A DNA stretch of 36,302 nt from Alkanindiges hydrocarboniclasticus (lineage in GTDB: Bacteria > Pseudomonadota > Gammaproteobacteria > Pseudomonadales > Moraxellaceae), in contig NZ_MLCN01000025.1 of NCBI RefSeq assembly GCF_001982605.1, positions 1-36,302 of the forward strand, written 5' to 3'. The notes beneath the pieces are model-generated. The model was not told where the DNA came from, did not search any database, and worked only from the letters and a program-made list of their open reading frames with translations. Of this stretch, positions 25,238 through 33,056 are shown one piece after another; positions within the stretch are counted from its first letter, which is position 1, and every line of letters begins with the position of its first letter. The position numbers and the translations under genes are program-made.

Positions 25238-27091
25238 ATGTCATCTAATGCAAGTGATTCAAGTGTAAAAGATTTACGCAATATTGCCATTATTGCGCAC
25301 GTTGACCATGGCAAAACCACACTGGTCGACAAATTGTTGCAACAGTCTGGCGCGCTAGGCGACCGTGCTGGTGAAATTGAGCGTGTTATGGATTCCAATG
25401 CGCTGGAAAGTGAGCGCGGTATTACCATTCTGGCCAAGAATACAGCCATTAAGTGGTTAGATAAGCGTACCGATCAGGAATACCGTATCAATATCGTGGA
25501 TACACCGGGACACGCCGACTTTGGTGGTGAAGTAGAGCGCGTGATGTCCATGGTGGACTGTGTGCTGCTGCTGGTTGATGCGCAAGATGGCCCAATGCCA
25601 CAAACCCGCTTTGTAACCCAAAAAGCCTTTGCCCGTGGCCTAAAGCCAATTGTGGTACTGAACAAGATTGACCGTCCGGGCGCACGTCCTGACTGGGTAA
25701 TGGATCAGGTGTTTGACCTGTTTGACAATCTGGGTGCCAGCGATGAGCAGCTTGATTTTCCGGTAGTGTATGCCTCAGCAATCAACGGAATTGCCGGTAA
25801 TGATCCAGCCAATATGGCTGAAGACATGACACCGCTGTTCCAGACCATTGTAGATATCGTTGAGCCGCCAAAAGTTGATATTGAAGGCCCGTTCCAGATG
25901 CAGATTTCCAGTCTGGACTACAACAGCTTTGTGGGTGTGATCGGAATTGGCCGTATTCAACGCGGTGCGGTTAAAACCAATACGCCAGTGACTGTTATTG
26001 ACAAAGAAGGTAACAAGCGCAACGGTCGTATCCTGCAAATCATGGGCTACCATGGCCTTGATCGGGTTGAAGTGCCGAGTGCTTCTGCAGGTGATATTAT
26101 TTGTATCACCGGTATTGATGCACTAAACATTTCTGACACCATTTGTGATCCAAAAACTGTTGAAGCCTTGCCACCGCTGTCTGTGGATGAGCCAACCGTT
26201 TCGATGACCTTTCAGGTAAACAACTCGCCATTTGCGGGTCGTGAAGGCAAGTTTGTGACCTCGCGTAATATTCGTGAACGTCTGGAACGTGAGCTGATTC
26301 ACAACGTGGCACTGCGGGTAGAAGACACCGATTCCCCAGATCGCTTTAAAGTATCTGGCCGTGGCGAGCTGCACTTGTCAGTACTGATTGAAAATATGCG
26401 TCGTGAAGGCTTTGAGATGGGTGTATCGCGTCCTGAAGTAATCATGAAAGAAATTGACGGTAAGATGAATGAGCCGTTTGAAAACGTCACCTTTGATGTG
26501 GAAGAGCAGCATCAGGGCGGCGTGATGGAGCAGATGGGTAACCGTCGCGGCGAATTGACCAATATGGAAGTAGACGGTAAAGGCCGTATCCGTATTGAAG
26601 CCACTGTACCTTCGCGTGGCCTGATTGGTTTCCGTTCAGAGTTCCTGACCATGACTTCCGGTTCTGGCATCATGACTTCCAGCTTTTCGCATTATGGCCC
26701 GGTGAAAAGCACCTCAGGCGCATCGCGTCAGAACGGTGTACTGATTTCGATGGCTAACGGAACCTGTCTGGCCTATGGCCTGTATTTCTTGCAGGATCGT
26801 GGCCGTTTGTTTGCCGAGCCACAGCTTGAAGTGTACGAAGGCATGATCGTGGGTATCAACTCACGTGGCGATGACATGGTGGTTAACCCAACCAAAGCCA
26901 AACAGCTGACCAACGTGCGCGCCAGTGGCACGGATGAAGCCCTGACTTTAACCCCAGCCATTAAATTTACGCTAGAGCAGGCGCTGGAATTTATTGAAGA
27001 TGACGAACTGGTTGAGGTAACCCCAAAATCTATTCGTATGCGCAAGAAGTTCCTGACTGAAAATGACCGTAAACGCGCTGGCCGCAAGTAA
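25238..27091 (+). CDS. typA: Ribosome-associated GTPase TypA/BipA
   Basis: TypA is a translational GTPase that binds ribosomes and helps 50S assembly and stress and cold adaptation. It has 617 residues. The G motifs are AHVDHGKTT (G1), DTPGHADF (G3) and [13 protein letters not shown] (G4). EF-G-like domains II, III and V follow ([27 protein letters not shown] in part), and then the TypA-specific C-terminal domain with [12 protein letters not shown] and [20 protein letters not shown]-like basic ending. The start [19 protein letters not shown] is a short, normal extension. A weak ribosome binding site lies close behind a palindrome, which may matter for regulation. Confidence 0.96.
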   Translation: MSSNASDSSVKDLRNIAIIAHVDHGKTTLVDKLLQQSGALGDRAGEIERVMDSNALESERGITILAKNTAIKWLDKRTDQEYRINIVDTPGHADFGGEVERVMSMVDCVLLLVDAQDGPMPQTRFVTQKAFARGLKPIVVLNKIDRPGARPDWVMDQVFDLFDNLGASDEQLDFPVVYASAINGIAGNDPANMAEDMTPLFQTIVDIVEPPKVDIEGPFQMQISSLDYNSFVGVIGIGRIQRGAVKTNTPVTVIDKEGNKRNGRILQIMGYHGLDRVEVPSASAGDIICITGIDALNISDTICDPKTVEALPPLSVDEPTVSMTFQVNNSPFAGREGKFVTSRNIRERLERELIHNVALRVEDTDSPDRFKVSGRGELHLSVLIENMRREGFEMGVSRPEVIMKEIDGKMNEPFENVTFDVEEQHQGGVMEQMGNRRGELTNMEVDGKGRIRIEATVPSRGLIGFRSEFLTMTSGSGIMTSSFSHYGPVKSTSGASRQNGVLISMANGTCLAYGLYFLQDRGRLFAEPQLEVYEGMIVGINSRGDDMVVNPTKAKQLTNVRASGTDEALTLTPAIKFTLEQALEFIEDDELVEVTPKSIRMRKKFLTENDRKRAGRK

Positions 27092-27105
27092 GCATGTATT
27101 AAGCC

Positions 27106-27143
27106 AGAGTAGGCCACTGCCATAAAAGCAGTATGCCTACTGT
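27106..27143 (+). other. Hairpin after typA
   Basis: GTAGGC and GCCTAC arms with an inner ACTGC/GCAGT stem. It lies 15 bases after the typA stop and 30 bases before the terminator, and probably protects the mRNA 3' end. Confidence 0.45.
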
Positions 27144-27174
27144 AGTGCTAAATACGTGATTTTACGAAGTTAGC

Positions 27175-27216
27175 AAAAACCACCTGTCTATCCCTTAGAC
27201 TGGTGGTTTTTTATTG
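27175..27216 (+). terminator. Terminator of typA
   Basis: AAAACCACC pairs with GGTGGTTTT, with an inner GTCTA/TAGAC stem, and is followed by a T-rich tract. Confidence 0.85.
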
Positions 27217-27362
27217 TGTTGCAAAACTGTGTGAACCCGTTCCTTTTTTTGGCAAAAACACTACAGTAAAACCTGACACAGTATTAAAGCTGTTTTTAAT
27301 TTAAATAACATATTGTTATGCGATAAATTTTTGGTGAGAAACCATCAACTGGAGGGGACTGC

Positions 27363-27821
27363 ATGAGCATCCTGCAAGAATTTAAAGAGTTTGCCATCAA
27401 GGGCAACATGATTGATCTGGCTGTGGGCGTAATTATTGGCGGCGCCTTTAGCAAGATTACCGACTCACTGGTAAAAGACGTGTTTATGCCATTTATTTCG
27501 TGGATTATTGGCGGTGATGTGGATTTTTCCCAGTGGTTTATTGTACTGGGCGATAATCCCAATAACCTGACATCACTGGCTGACCTTAAGGCGGCAGGGG
27601 TCAATGTGCTGAGCTATGGTAGTTTCCTGACCATTTTAATTAATTTCCTGCTGCTGGCATGGATCGTATTCCTGATGGTCAAAGGCATTAACCGCCTGCG
27701 TCGCATGCATGCCCGCGAAGAAGAAAAACCCAAAAAAGCTGATGAAAAACCGGTACCGGAACCAGAAGATATCAAGCTCTTGCGTGAAATCCGTGACCAG
27801 TTAAAGACCAAAAATAGTTAA
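27363..27821 (+). CDS. mscL: Large-conductance mechanosensitive channel MscL
   Basis: MscL is the homopentameric inner-membrane channel that opens on membrane tension to release solutes during hypo-osmotic shock. It has 152 residues. The N-terminal amphipathic helix and pore-lining first span are [22 protein letters not shown] periplasmic loop contains [19 protein letters not shown], and the second span is [21 protein letters not shown] charged cytoplasmic bundle [11 protein letters not shown] ends the protein. The Lys/Glu/Pro-rich linker before the last helix is slightly longer than in E. coli (136 residues). A GGAGGGG ribosome binding site precedes the ATG, and a terminator follows. Confidence 0.96.
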   Translation: MSILQEFKEFAIKGNMIDLAVGVIIGGAFSKITDSLVKDVFMPFISWIIGGDVDFSQWFIVLGDNPNNLTSLADLKAAGVNVLSYGSFLTILINFLLLAWIVFLMVKGINRLRRMHAREEEKPKKADEKPVPEPEDIKLLREIRDQLKTKNS

Positions 27822-27831
27822 AATTTTCAAG

Positions 27832-27860
27832 AACGGCTGAGAAATCAGCCGTTTTTTATT
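27832..27860 (+). terminator. Terminator of mscL
   Basis: Perfect 9-bp arms AACGGCTGA and TCAGCCGTT with a GAAA loop are followed by a T run. Confidence 0.9.
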
Positions 27861-27915
27861 GCCAAGAGTGTTACCCGTTTTATACTGAGTGCTTTGGGGC
27901 TTTCGTAAACTCATA

Positions 27916-28785
27916 ATGACGGAATTGCTGCTTGCGGCGCTGTGCAGTGTGCTGGTGTCACTGGTTTTAAAGTGGTCAAAATCGCAGGGTTTTACTGCAA
28001 TTGCACTGATTAGCTGGAATTATGTAGCGGCCATTGGCTTGAGCGCTGTATTGCTGAAGCCGAATTTTAGCAGCCTACAGCATATCAACTCCGGATCGTG
28101 GCTGGCCTTTTTGGCACTAGGTCTGTTGTTGCCTGTAATTTTTGTGACACTAGCCCGTTCATTACACCATGCTGGCCTGATTAAAACTGAAGTGGCCCAG
28201 CGCATGTCGTTGGTGCTGTCGTTATTGGCGGCATTTTTGCTATTTGCCGAAAGCTTTAACTGGCTCAAGCTGCTGGGGATTGTACTGGGTTTGGGCGGCG
28301 TGCTGGGCCTGATTTTGAGTAGCAAAGGTAGCAGCAAGTCGGTTGGTGCGCTAAAGCATTCGGGCGGGCTATTGCTGGCGGTATGGGCGGGTTATGCCGC
28401 TGTCGATGTATTGCTGAAATATATTTCCACGTTAGGCTATTCTACCAGTATCGCCCTGTGTGCCAGTTTTGGCATTGCCTTGCTGGGCTTGTGTCTGTGG
28501 CAAGCCATACAACGCCAGTGGAAACCGTTGCTACAGCCCCGCCATATTGGGCTGGGGTTAATGCTCGGCACATTGAATTTTTGCAATATCTGGTTTTATA
28601 TCAAGGCGCATCAGCAATTGGCCAGTAACCCGGCCATTGTATTTGCCAGCATGAATATTCTAGTGGTGGTACTCAGTGTTGTGGCTGGTGTGGTGTTATT
28701 CCGTGAAAAACTAAAAAAATCTGGCTGGGGATTTGTGGCGTTGTCGCTGATGGCCATTCTGTTGTTGTATTACGCCAGAATTTAA
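27916..28785 (+). CDS. EamA/DMT-superfamily transporter
   Basis: The 289-residue integral membrane protein has about ten hydrophobic segments, split into two EamA-like halves (about 1-140 and 150-289). Examples are LLLAALCSVLVSLVLKW, LLGIVLGLGGVLGLILSS in the first half and ILVVVLSVVAGVVLFREKLK followed by GFVALSLMAILLLYYAR in the second. The FREKLK motif at the last helices is typical of drug/metabolite exporters. The substrate is unknown. The ATG at 27916 (MTELLLAAL) is preferred to a longer frame from 27889. It is convergent with mutM. Confidence 0.82.
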   Translation: MTELLLAALCSVLVSLVLKWSKSQGFTAIALISWNYVAAIGLSAVLLKPNFSSLQHINSGSWLAFLALGLLLPVIFVTLARSLHHAGLIKTEVAQRMSLVLSLLAAFLLFAESFNWLKLLGIVLGLGGVLGLILSSKGSSKSVGALKHSGGLLLAVWAGYAAVDVLLKYISTLGYSTSIALCASFGIALLGLCLWQAIQRQWKPLLQPRHIGLGLMLGTLNFCNIWFYIKAHQQLASNPAIVFASMNILVVVLSVVAGVVLFREKLKKSGWGFVALSLMAILLLYYARI

Positions 28786-28893
28786 GGGGTAATGCGCTGG
28801 GCGTTGACAAGCTGGTCTTTCAATATTGTACTTAAACTTATACAAGGACAGCCCCTGAATCTAGTAAAAGACCATGCCTGAACCTATTGATGG

Positions 28894-29730
28894 CTACTTT
28901 AAGGGCTGGCATTGCGGGCAAAACACACTGGCGCGCTGTCCCAGTTTCAGGTTTTCCAGCACCGTTTCGCAATTGACGCACATCTCACCCGCACGCCCAT
29001 AGGCCAGTAGGGTTTGCTGAAAATAGCCATTTTCACCCATGGCATTGGTGTAATCACGCAAGGTAGAGCCGCCCAGATCAATGGCCTGTTTTAAGATGCG
29101 CTTGATTTCGACCACCAGCTTTTCAATTTCCTGTTCAGTTAAGGAACAGGCTGGCCGTGCCGGATGAATGCCGGTATTAAACAGGCTTTCAGTAGCATAA
29201 ATATTTCCAACACCCACCACTACGGCATTGTCCATGATGGCCACCTTAATGGCGGTACTTTTGCCTTTTAGTTTGCTGGCCAGATAGCGGGCATCAAAGT
29301 CACTGTCCAGTGGTTCTGGTCCCAGTTTGGATAGCAGGGTATGGGTGCCATTTTCCAGCCACAGCATGCAGCCAAAACGGCGCGGGTCGTGATAGCGCAA
29401 TTCTGTGATCTGGCCTTCATTGTCCCCAAATTGCCTATCACTAAATTGTAAAACCACATGGTCATGCTTGCGCAATTCATCATCACGACTACAAATACTA
29501 AAACTACCGGACATGCCCAGATGTAACAGCAGGGCATCCCGGTCAAAATGCGCCAGAATATATTTGGCACGCCGTTCCAGCTTGAGCAGTTTTTGGCCAG
29601 TCAGCGTTGATAAATTGTCCGGCACTGGCCAACGCAGGCTGGACTGATATACCTGAACAGCGGTTACGGTCTGGCCGAGTAAGGGTTGCAGGCTGGTTTT
29701 GGTGGTTTCAACTTCGGGCAACTCAGGCAT
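28894..29730 (-). CDS. mutM: Formamidopyrimidine-DNA glycosylase MutM (Fpg)
   Basis: MutM removes 8-oxoguanine and ring-opened purines from DNA and nicks the abasic site. It has 278 residues starting MPELPEVETT. After Met removal the N-terminal Pro is the catalytic nucleophile, followed by the catalytic Glu. K56 (RRAKYILAHF) is the conserved lysine, and GVGNIYATESLF is the helix-two-turn-helix segment. A C-terminal zinc finger (CVNC and CPQC) includes the DNA-binding Arg in GQRASVF. A longer frame to 29742 exists, but the enzyme needs PELPEVE at its N-terminus, which fixes the start. It is divergent from the AAG glycosylase gene. Confidence 0.96.
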   Translation of the reverse strand: MPELPEVETTKTSLQPLLGQTVTAVQVYQSSLRWPVPDNLSTLTGQKLLKLERRAKYILAHFDRDALLLHLGMSGSFSICSRDDELRKHDHVVLQFSDRQFGDNEGQITELRYHDPRRFGCMLWLENGTHTLLSKLGPEPLDSDFDARYLASKLKGKSTAIKVAIMDNAVVVGVGNIYATESLFNTGIHPARPACSLTEQEIEKLVVEIKRILKQAIDLGGSTLRDYTNAMGENGYFQQTLLAYGRAGEMCVNCETVLENLKLGQRASVFCPQCQPLK

Positions 29731-29864
29731 AAAAAAGCTCACGGATAAACAATCAACATCAATTTTTTGCTACGGTTTTACAAAAGTTTGGCTTACAAAT
29801 AAAAGACGTATTCCGGTTAATATTGGCCTTAAAGTGGTGAAAAACAAGGACACTGCTGTAAAAG

Positions 29865-30473
29865 ATGCCAAAAAATCCTGCTTCATCTGCTGCCCAAAAA
29901 GACTTGTCTGATCCGTTAACCAGTATTGTCGACCATGCCTGGTTTAGGCGGCCAACGGCTGTGGTGGCGGCTGATTTGATTGGCTGCTACCTGTGCCGCC
30001 GTATGGATGACGGGCAGGTGGTTCGTGCCCTAATTACCGAAACCGAAGCTTATCTGGGTATTGGTGACGCAGCCTGCCATGCGTTTGAAGGCCGCCATAC
30101 GCCGCGAACCAGTGTGATGTATAAGGAAGCCGGTACCATTTATGTTTACCTGATTTATGGCCTGCATTATTTATTGAACATTGTGACCACCGAAATTGGC
30201 CAGCCGGAAGCGGTACTGATTCGCGCGGTGCATGTGCAAGGTGAATCTATCAAGACTGGCGCAGGGCCTGCCAAGCTGACCAAGCGGTTAAATATTGATA
30301 AGCGCCTGAACAATCACTTGTTGGGTGAAGAAGTGGGCTTATGGGTCGAAAACAAAACTGAAAGCAATATTCCTGTGAGTGTAGCCAAGCGGGTTGGCAT
30401 TGACTATGCCGGAGAAGCAGCGCATTGGCTGATGCGCTTTTACTGGACGGGGCATGGGTCAGTGTCAAAATAA
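29865..30473 (+). CDS. DNA-3-methyladenine glycosylase, AAG/Mpg family
   Basis: The 202-residue base-excision repair enzyme excises alkylated purines such as 3-methyladenine and hypoxanthine. Family features are LIGCYLCRRM, the catalytic Glu in ITETEAYLG, DAACHAFEGRHTPRTSVMY, GTIYVYLIYGLHYLLNIV and the substrate-pocket segment GAGPAKLTKRL. The AAG fold differs from the AlkA and Tag types. Length and motif order are normal. It starts 134 bases from mutM and points away from it, so the two repair genes form a divergent pair that may share control signals. Confidence 0.92.
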   Translation: MPKNPASSAAQKDLSDPLTSIVDHAWFRRPTAVVAADLIGCYLCRRMDDGQVVRALITETEAYLGIGDAACHAFEGRHTPRTSVMYKEAGTIYVYLIYGLHYLLNIVTTEIGQPEAVLIRAVHVQGESIKTGAGPAKLTKRLNIDKRLNNHLLGEEVGLWVENKTESNIPVSVAKRVGIDYAGEAAHWLMRFYWTGHGSVSK

Positions 30474-30497
30474 TTGACACATTTAAATGAACCATGC

Positions 30498-30821
30498 CTA
30501 CTGAGTTAAATAAGGCTGCATGGATTGCTGTAATAACTCCACCAGCGCGGCATCCATATAATGATAATCGTCAGGAATATCCAGCACCACAATAGTTTTA
30601 AACTGGCATAGCTTGGCAAACTCAGCCTTGATCCGTTGCTTATGCTTGTGTTCCATCACAAAAATGACATCTGCCCAAGCAATGTCACTGGCACTGATTT
30701 TACGCTTGGCCTGTGCTGAGGTGCCGGCAGAGCGGGTGTGAATGCCGTAATCCTTGGCAAATACGCGCTCTGCCGTAGGACTGCGCCACTGGTTACGGCT
30801 ACAGATGAAAAGGTAGTTCAT
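30498..30821 (-). CDS. Small low-molecular-weight phosphatase-like protein
   Basis: The 107 residues start MNYLFICSRNQWRSPTAE. The segment C7-SRNQW-R13-S fits the C-X5-R phosphate-binding loop of low-molecular-weight protein tyrosine phosphatases, and the Asp pair D84/D85 in VLDIPDDYHYMD may supply the general acid. It is much shorter than classical LMW-PTPs (about 150 residues), so a reduced or divergent subgroup is likely. The substrate is unknown. The ATG at 30821 is chosen because the family begins directly before the first strand. The longer frame from 30872 adds an unrelated stretch. Confidence 0.75.
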   Translation of the reverse strand: MNYLFICSRNQWRSPTAERVFAKDYGIHTRSAGTSAQAKRKISASDIAWADVIFVMEHKHKQRIKAEFAKLCQFKTIVVLDIPDDYHYMDAALVELLQQSMQPYLTQ

Positions 30822-30914
30822 ATTTGGTTTATTGATTGCATTTCTCGATATGGTTAAAGATTTTTGAGTCAATCAGTTTTTGACTGGATTTATAATAAAG
30901 ATTTAATAAACCTA

Positions 30915-31310
30915 TTAAAATAATTGCTGTAAAAATGCTTTAAGTTTATCCAGTGACAATAAAGATTCTTTTTTAGTAAGAGTGGTATTTTGCATATTAA
31001 AATTGGCACAAGGGTTGGGCAGATAGCGATAGATATAGTAAATTTCTTGACCATCTAATACTGCATTTTTATTAGTATCCAGTTGCTGAAAAATCTGTTG
31101 GGAAGGTAGGTCAGACTCAAATCCGCTTTCAAAATTTGAGCCTTTAAAACTTAAATTTTGCCATTCAGTGCGCTGGATTTTCTGGTCATTATTTTTATCA
31201 TTAATGGCATAAAACTGATCCCAATTTACGGCATTTGGATCACAGGCAAAACCCGCACTTGAACAGACTATGGAAAAGACCATTACTGGCACCGATCTGG
31301 TTTTTATCAT
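30915..31310 (-). CDS. Exported EF-hand protein
   Basis: The 131 residues begin with a signal peptide (MIKTRSVPVMVFSIVCSSAGFAC, cleavage probably near residue 22). Two EF-hand calcium loops follow. Loop 1 spans residues 38-49 (DKNNDQKIQRTE, with Asp/Asn at 1, 3, 5 and Glu at 12). Loop 2 spans 78-89 (DTNKNAVLDGQE). The spacing suggests a paired EF-hand domain in the periplasm. Two cysteines (C23 and one in PNPCANF) could form a disulfide. The function is unknown, with Ca2+ binding or buffering inferred. The gene is AT-rich and may be lineage-specific. Confidence 0.75.
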   Translation of the reverse strand: MIKTRSVPVMVFSIVCSSAGFACDPNAVNWDQFYAINDKNNDQKIQRTEWQNLSFKGSNFESGFESDLPSQQIFQQLDTNKNAVLDGQEIYYIYRYLPNPCANFNMQNTTLTKKESLLSLDKLKAFLQQLF

Positions 31311-31355
31311 GCAGGTTTATCCTATTTTCAGATAGAAGCTTAAACATCAAGCCAT

Positions 31356-32096
31356 TTACTTCTCACGCCCTACATCGCCATTCAAGCCGTCCGGCAAATC
31401 CAGCACCTGATAAATTGAAGCTTCTAAAGCACTGGGCTTTGCCACCACCAGCGCTTGCCAGCCATTGGTTGAGGCTACTGCATTCACCACCTGAATATCC
31501 TTGTCTAATTCAGCACCTGCATCAGGTACATCACCAATCCCGGCGCTAATCAAATGCAGCCAGTGCTTGGGCTTGGCGCGGAACCACAGGCGTGCAATAA
31601 TTTCTTGCCCCAAATAGCAGCCCTTGTCATAGTCCACACCGCCGCGCTGGTGCAAGCGCAACTCCTGTGGCTGAAACAGTCCCGCCGTTTGCGCAGTAAT
31701 CCATGCCTGCCCTTGGCTAATGGCCGTGTGTTGCCATTGTTCAATGCTTACACCTTCATCGTTATGGCTAAAGCTGGCCTTGCCCTCAACAATAGCCGGA
31801 TATACAGGCAACGCAGCATCCAGTTGAAACTTTGAAAAGGCCCCATATTTTTTAATATGGGCGTGCAGTGCATCGCGCTGGTCGTCGGCCACTACCACTT
31901 CAATGGATTCCGGGCTGTATTTTTTGAGCCATAGACCAAAGTTAATCCGGCCTTTTAAGTCGCAAATGGCTGTGGGGCGATATTCATCACTGCTAAGGGC
32001 TTGCACATTAACTGTGACCTGTCCCTGTAAGAATTTTTCGGCATCCGGGCCTTGTAATGTCAATCGGCTAAAGCTGGGGGAAGCACTCGAACTCAT
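31356..32096 (-). CDS. ygfZ: Folate-binding protein YgfZ (GcvT-like)
   Basis: YgfZ is a tetrahydrofolate-binding protein of the GcvT family that helps assemble or repair certain Fe-S enzymes and affects tRNA thiolation (MiaB). The 246 residues contain the strictly conserved signature K158-G-C160-Y-x-G-Q-E (DKGCYLGQEIIAR), in which the Cys is required in E. coli. The N-terminal GcvT segment FSRLTLQGPDAEKFLQGQ is also present. A longer frame from 32132 exists, but the ATG at 32096 (MSSSASPSFSRL) is closer to family starts. The Fe-S enzyme acnD lies 1 kb away, divergent from it, and may be a coincidence. Confidence 0.9.
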   Translation of the reverse strand: MSSSASPSFSRLTLQGPDAEKFLQGQVTVNVQALSSDEYRPTAICDLKGRINFGLWLKKYSPESIEVVVADDQRDALHAHIKKYGAFSKFQLDAALPVYPAIVEGKASFSHNDEGVSIEQWQHTAISQGQAWITAQTAGLFQPQELRLHQRGGVDYDKGCYLGQEIIARLWFRAKPKHWLHLISAGIGDVPDAGAELDKDIQVVNAVASTNGWQALVVAKPSALEASIYQVLDLPDGLNGDVGREK

Positions 32097-32337
32097 GTTC
32101 AATCTCCAAAAAAGGTCTGCAATGAAAATCACTGGCTCATGATGCTGGCTACTTTTAAGCGCAAGTATGCGTCAACATCAGGGTTGCAGTGATTCAACCG
32201 TGACACAACTCAGTTATGACGCATAGCCTATACCTAAACAGGTGGGGTTGCTGCCTGAAAACTCAACAAATCATACTAATTGTGCGCCACTATTTTGCAT
32301 TAAAAACACTTCTGCATTAAAAAGAGTTTGCGGCCAG

Positions 32338-32730
32338 TTAAAGCTGCATCAGTACATAGCCCAGCTTGAACAGCCCGCAAGCCATGGCAGTAAAAGGCTG
32401 TAACAGTAACCAGGCAAAAGCCATCCAGCCCGCAGCGCCATCAATCCGCTGGGCTTTTGTTTCAAGATAAAACACCAAAACCAGCAGGATTAAATCAGAC
32501 ACTGCCAGTGCCAGCCACCAGCCAAAACCAGCTTGTATCAGTAGCCAGTAATTGACTGCCATAACGGGTGCCCAGACCATGCCACAAAGCGCCAATAAGG
32601 CCAGCAGGGGAGAGGCTTTTACTTGAGTATTAGACAGACTGTTTTTGTTGTTGCGCCGGATCAATTGCTGGCCCAGCACAGCCACTGCAAACAGTGCAGC
32701 CAGTGTTCCCAGCACCAAGGATGAAGGCAT
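32338..32730 (-). CDS. Small multi-span membrane protein, unknown function
   Basis: The 130 residues starting MPSSLVLGTLAALFAVAVLG have about four hydrophobic segments: an N-terminal helix, LLALLALCGMVWAPVMAVNYW, GWWLALAVSDLILLVLVFYL, and a C-terminal span around AFAWLLLQPFTAMACGLF. A basic loop (RRNNKNSLSN) follows the first. I do not recognise a family. A longer frame from a TTG at 32775 is possible, but the ATG at 32730 gives a more usual N-terminus. It is divergent from acnD. Confidence 0.55.
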   Translation of the reverse strand: MPSSLVLGTLAALFAVAVLGQQLIRRNNKNSLSNTQVKASPLLALLALCGMVWAPVMAVNYWLLIQAGFGWWLALAVSDLILLVLVFYLETKAQRIDGAAGWMAFAWLLLQPFTAMACGLFKLGYVLMQL

Positions 32731-33056
32731 AGCGATATCATTATTCAATAAACCTATTGCTATTTTAGCAAGCAAACTGACGTTGAATAAATAACCAGCT
32801 AATAATTAAAGGTTTTTATCGAAATTTCCACTTAAATTTAGTTATAGGGATAAATAGAGCAAAAAACCTAGATATGTGTAACCAAATATTTCTAAAACTG
32901 GCATTTTTGGGGTTAAGCAATTGATAAATATTAAATTTGGGAAACGCTACTTTGAGGGCGTACAATACAGGCACAAACGGGTGCCATTGTCGCCATCGCC
33001 ACAGCAGCTACTTTTTGTCTGCCCGCCCCACTTTTATCTGATTGAATTGTTTGTCT
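32731..33056 (+). promoter_or_regulatory. Upstream region of acnD with a candidate promoter
   Basis: The 326-base, largely AT-rich region has no gene. A -35-like TTGGGA at 32937-32942 and -10-like TACAAT at 32961-32966 (18-bp spacing) would drive acnD with a leader of about 85 bases. No clear operator repeat is seen, and no GntR- or PrpR-like regulator gene is adjacent. Confidence 0.4.
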
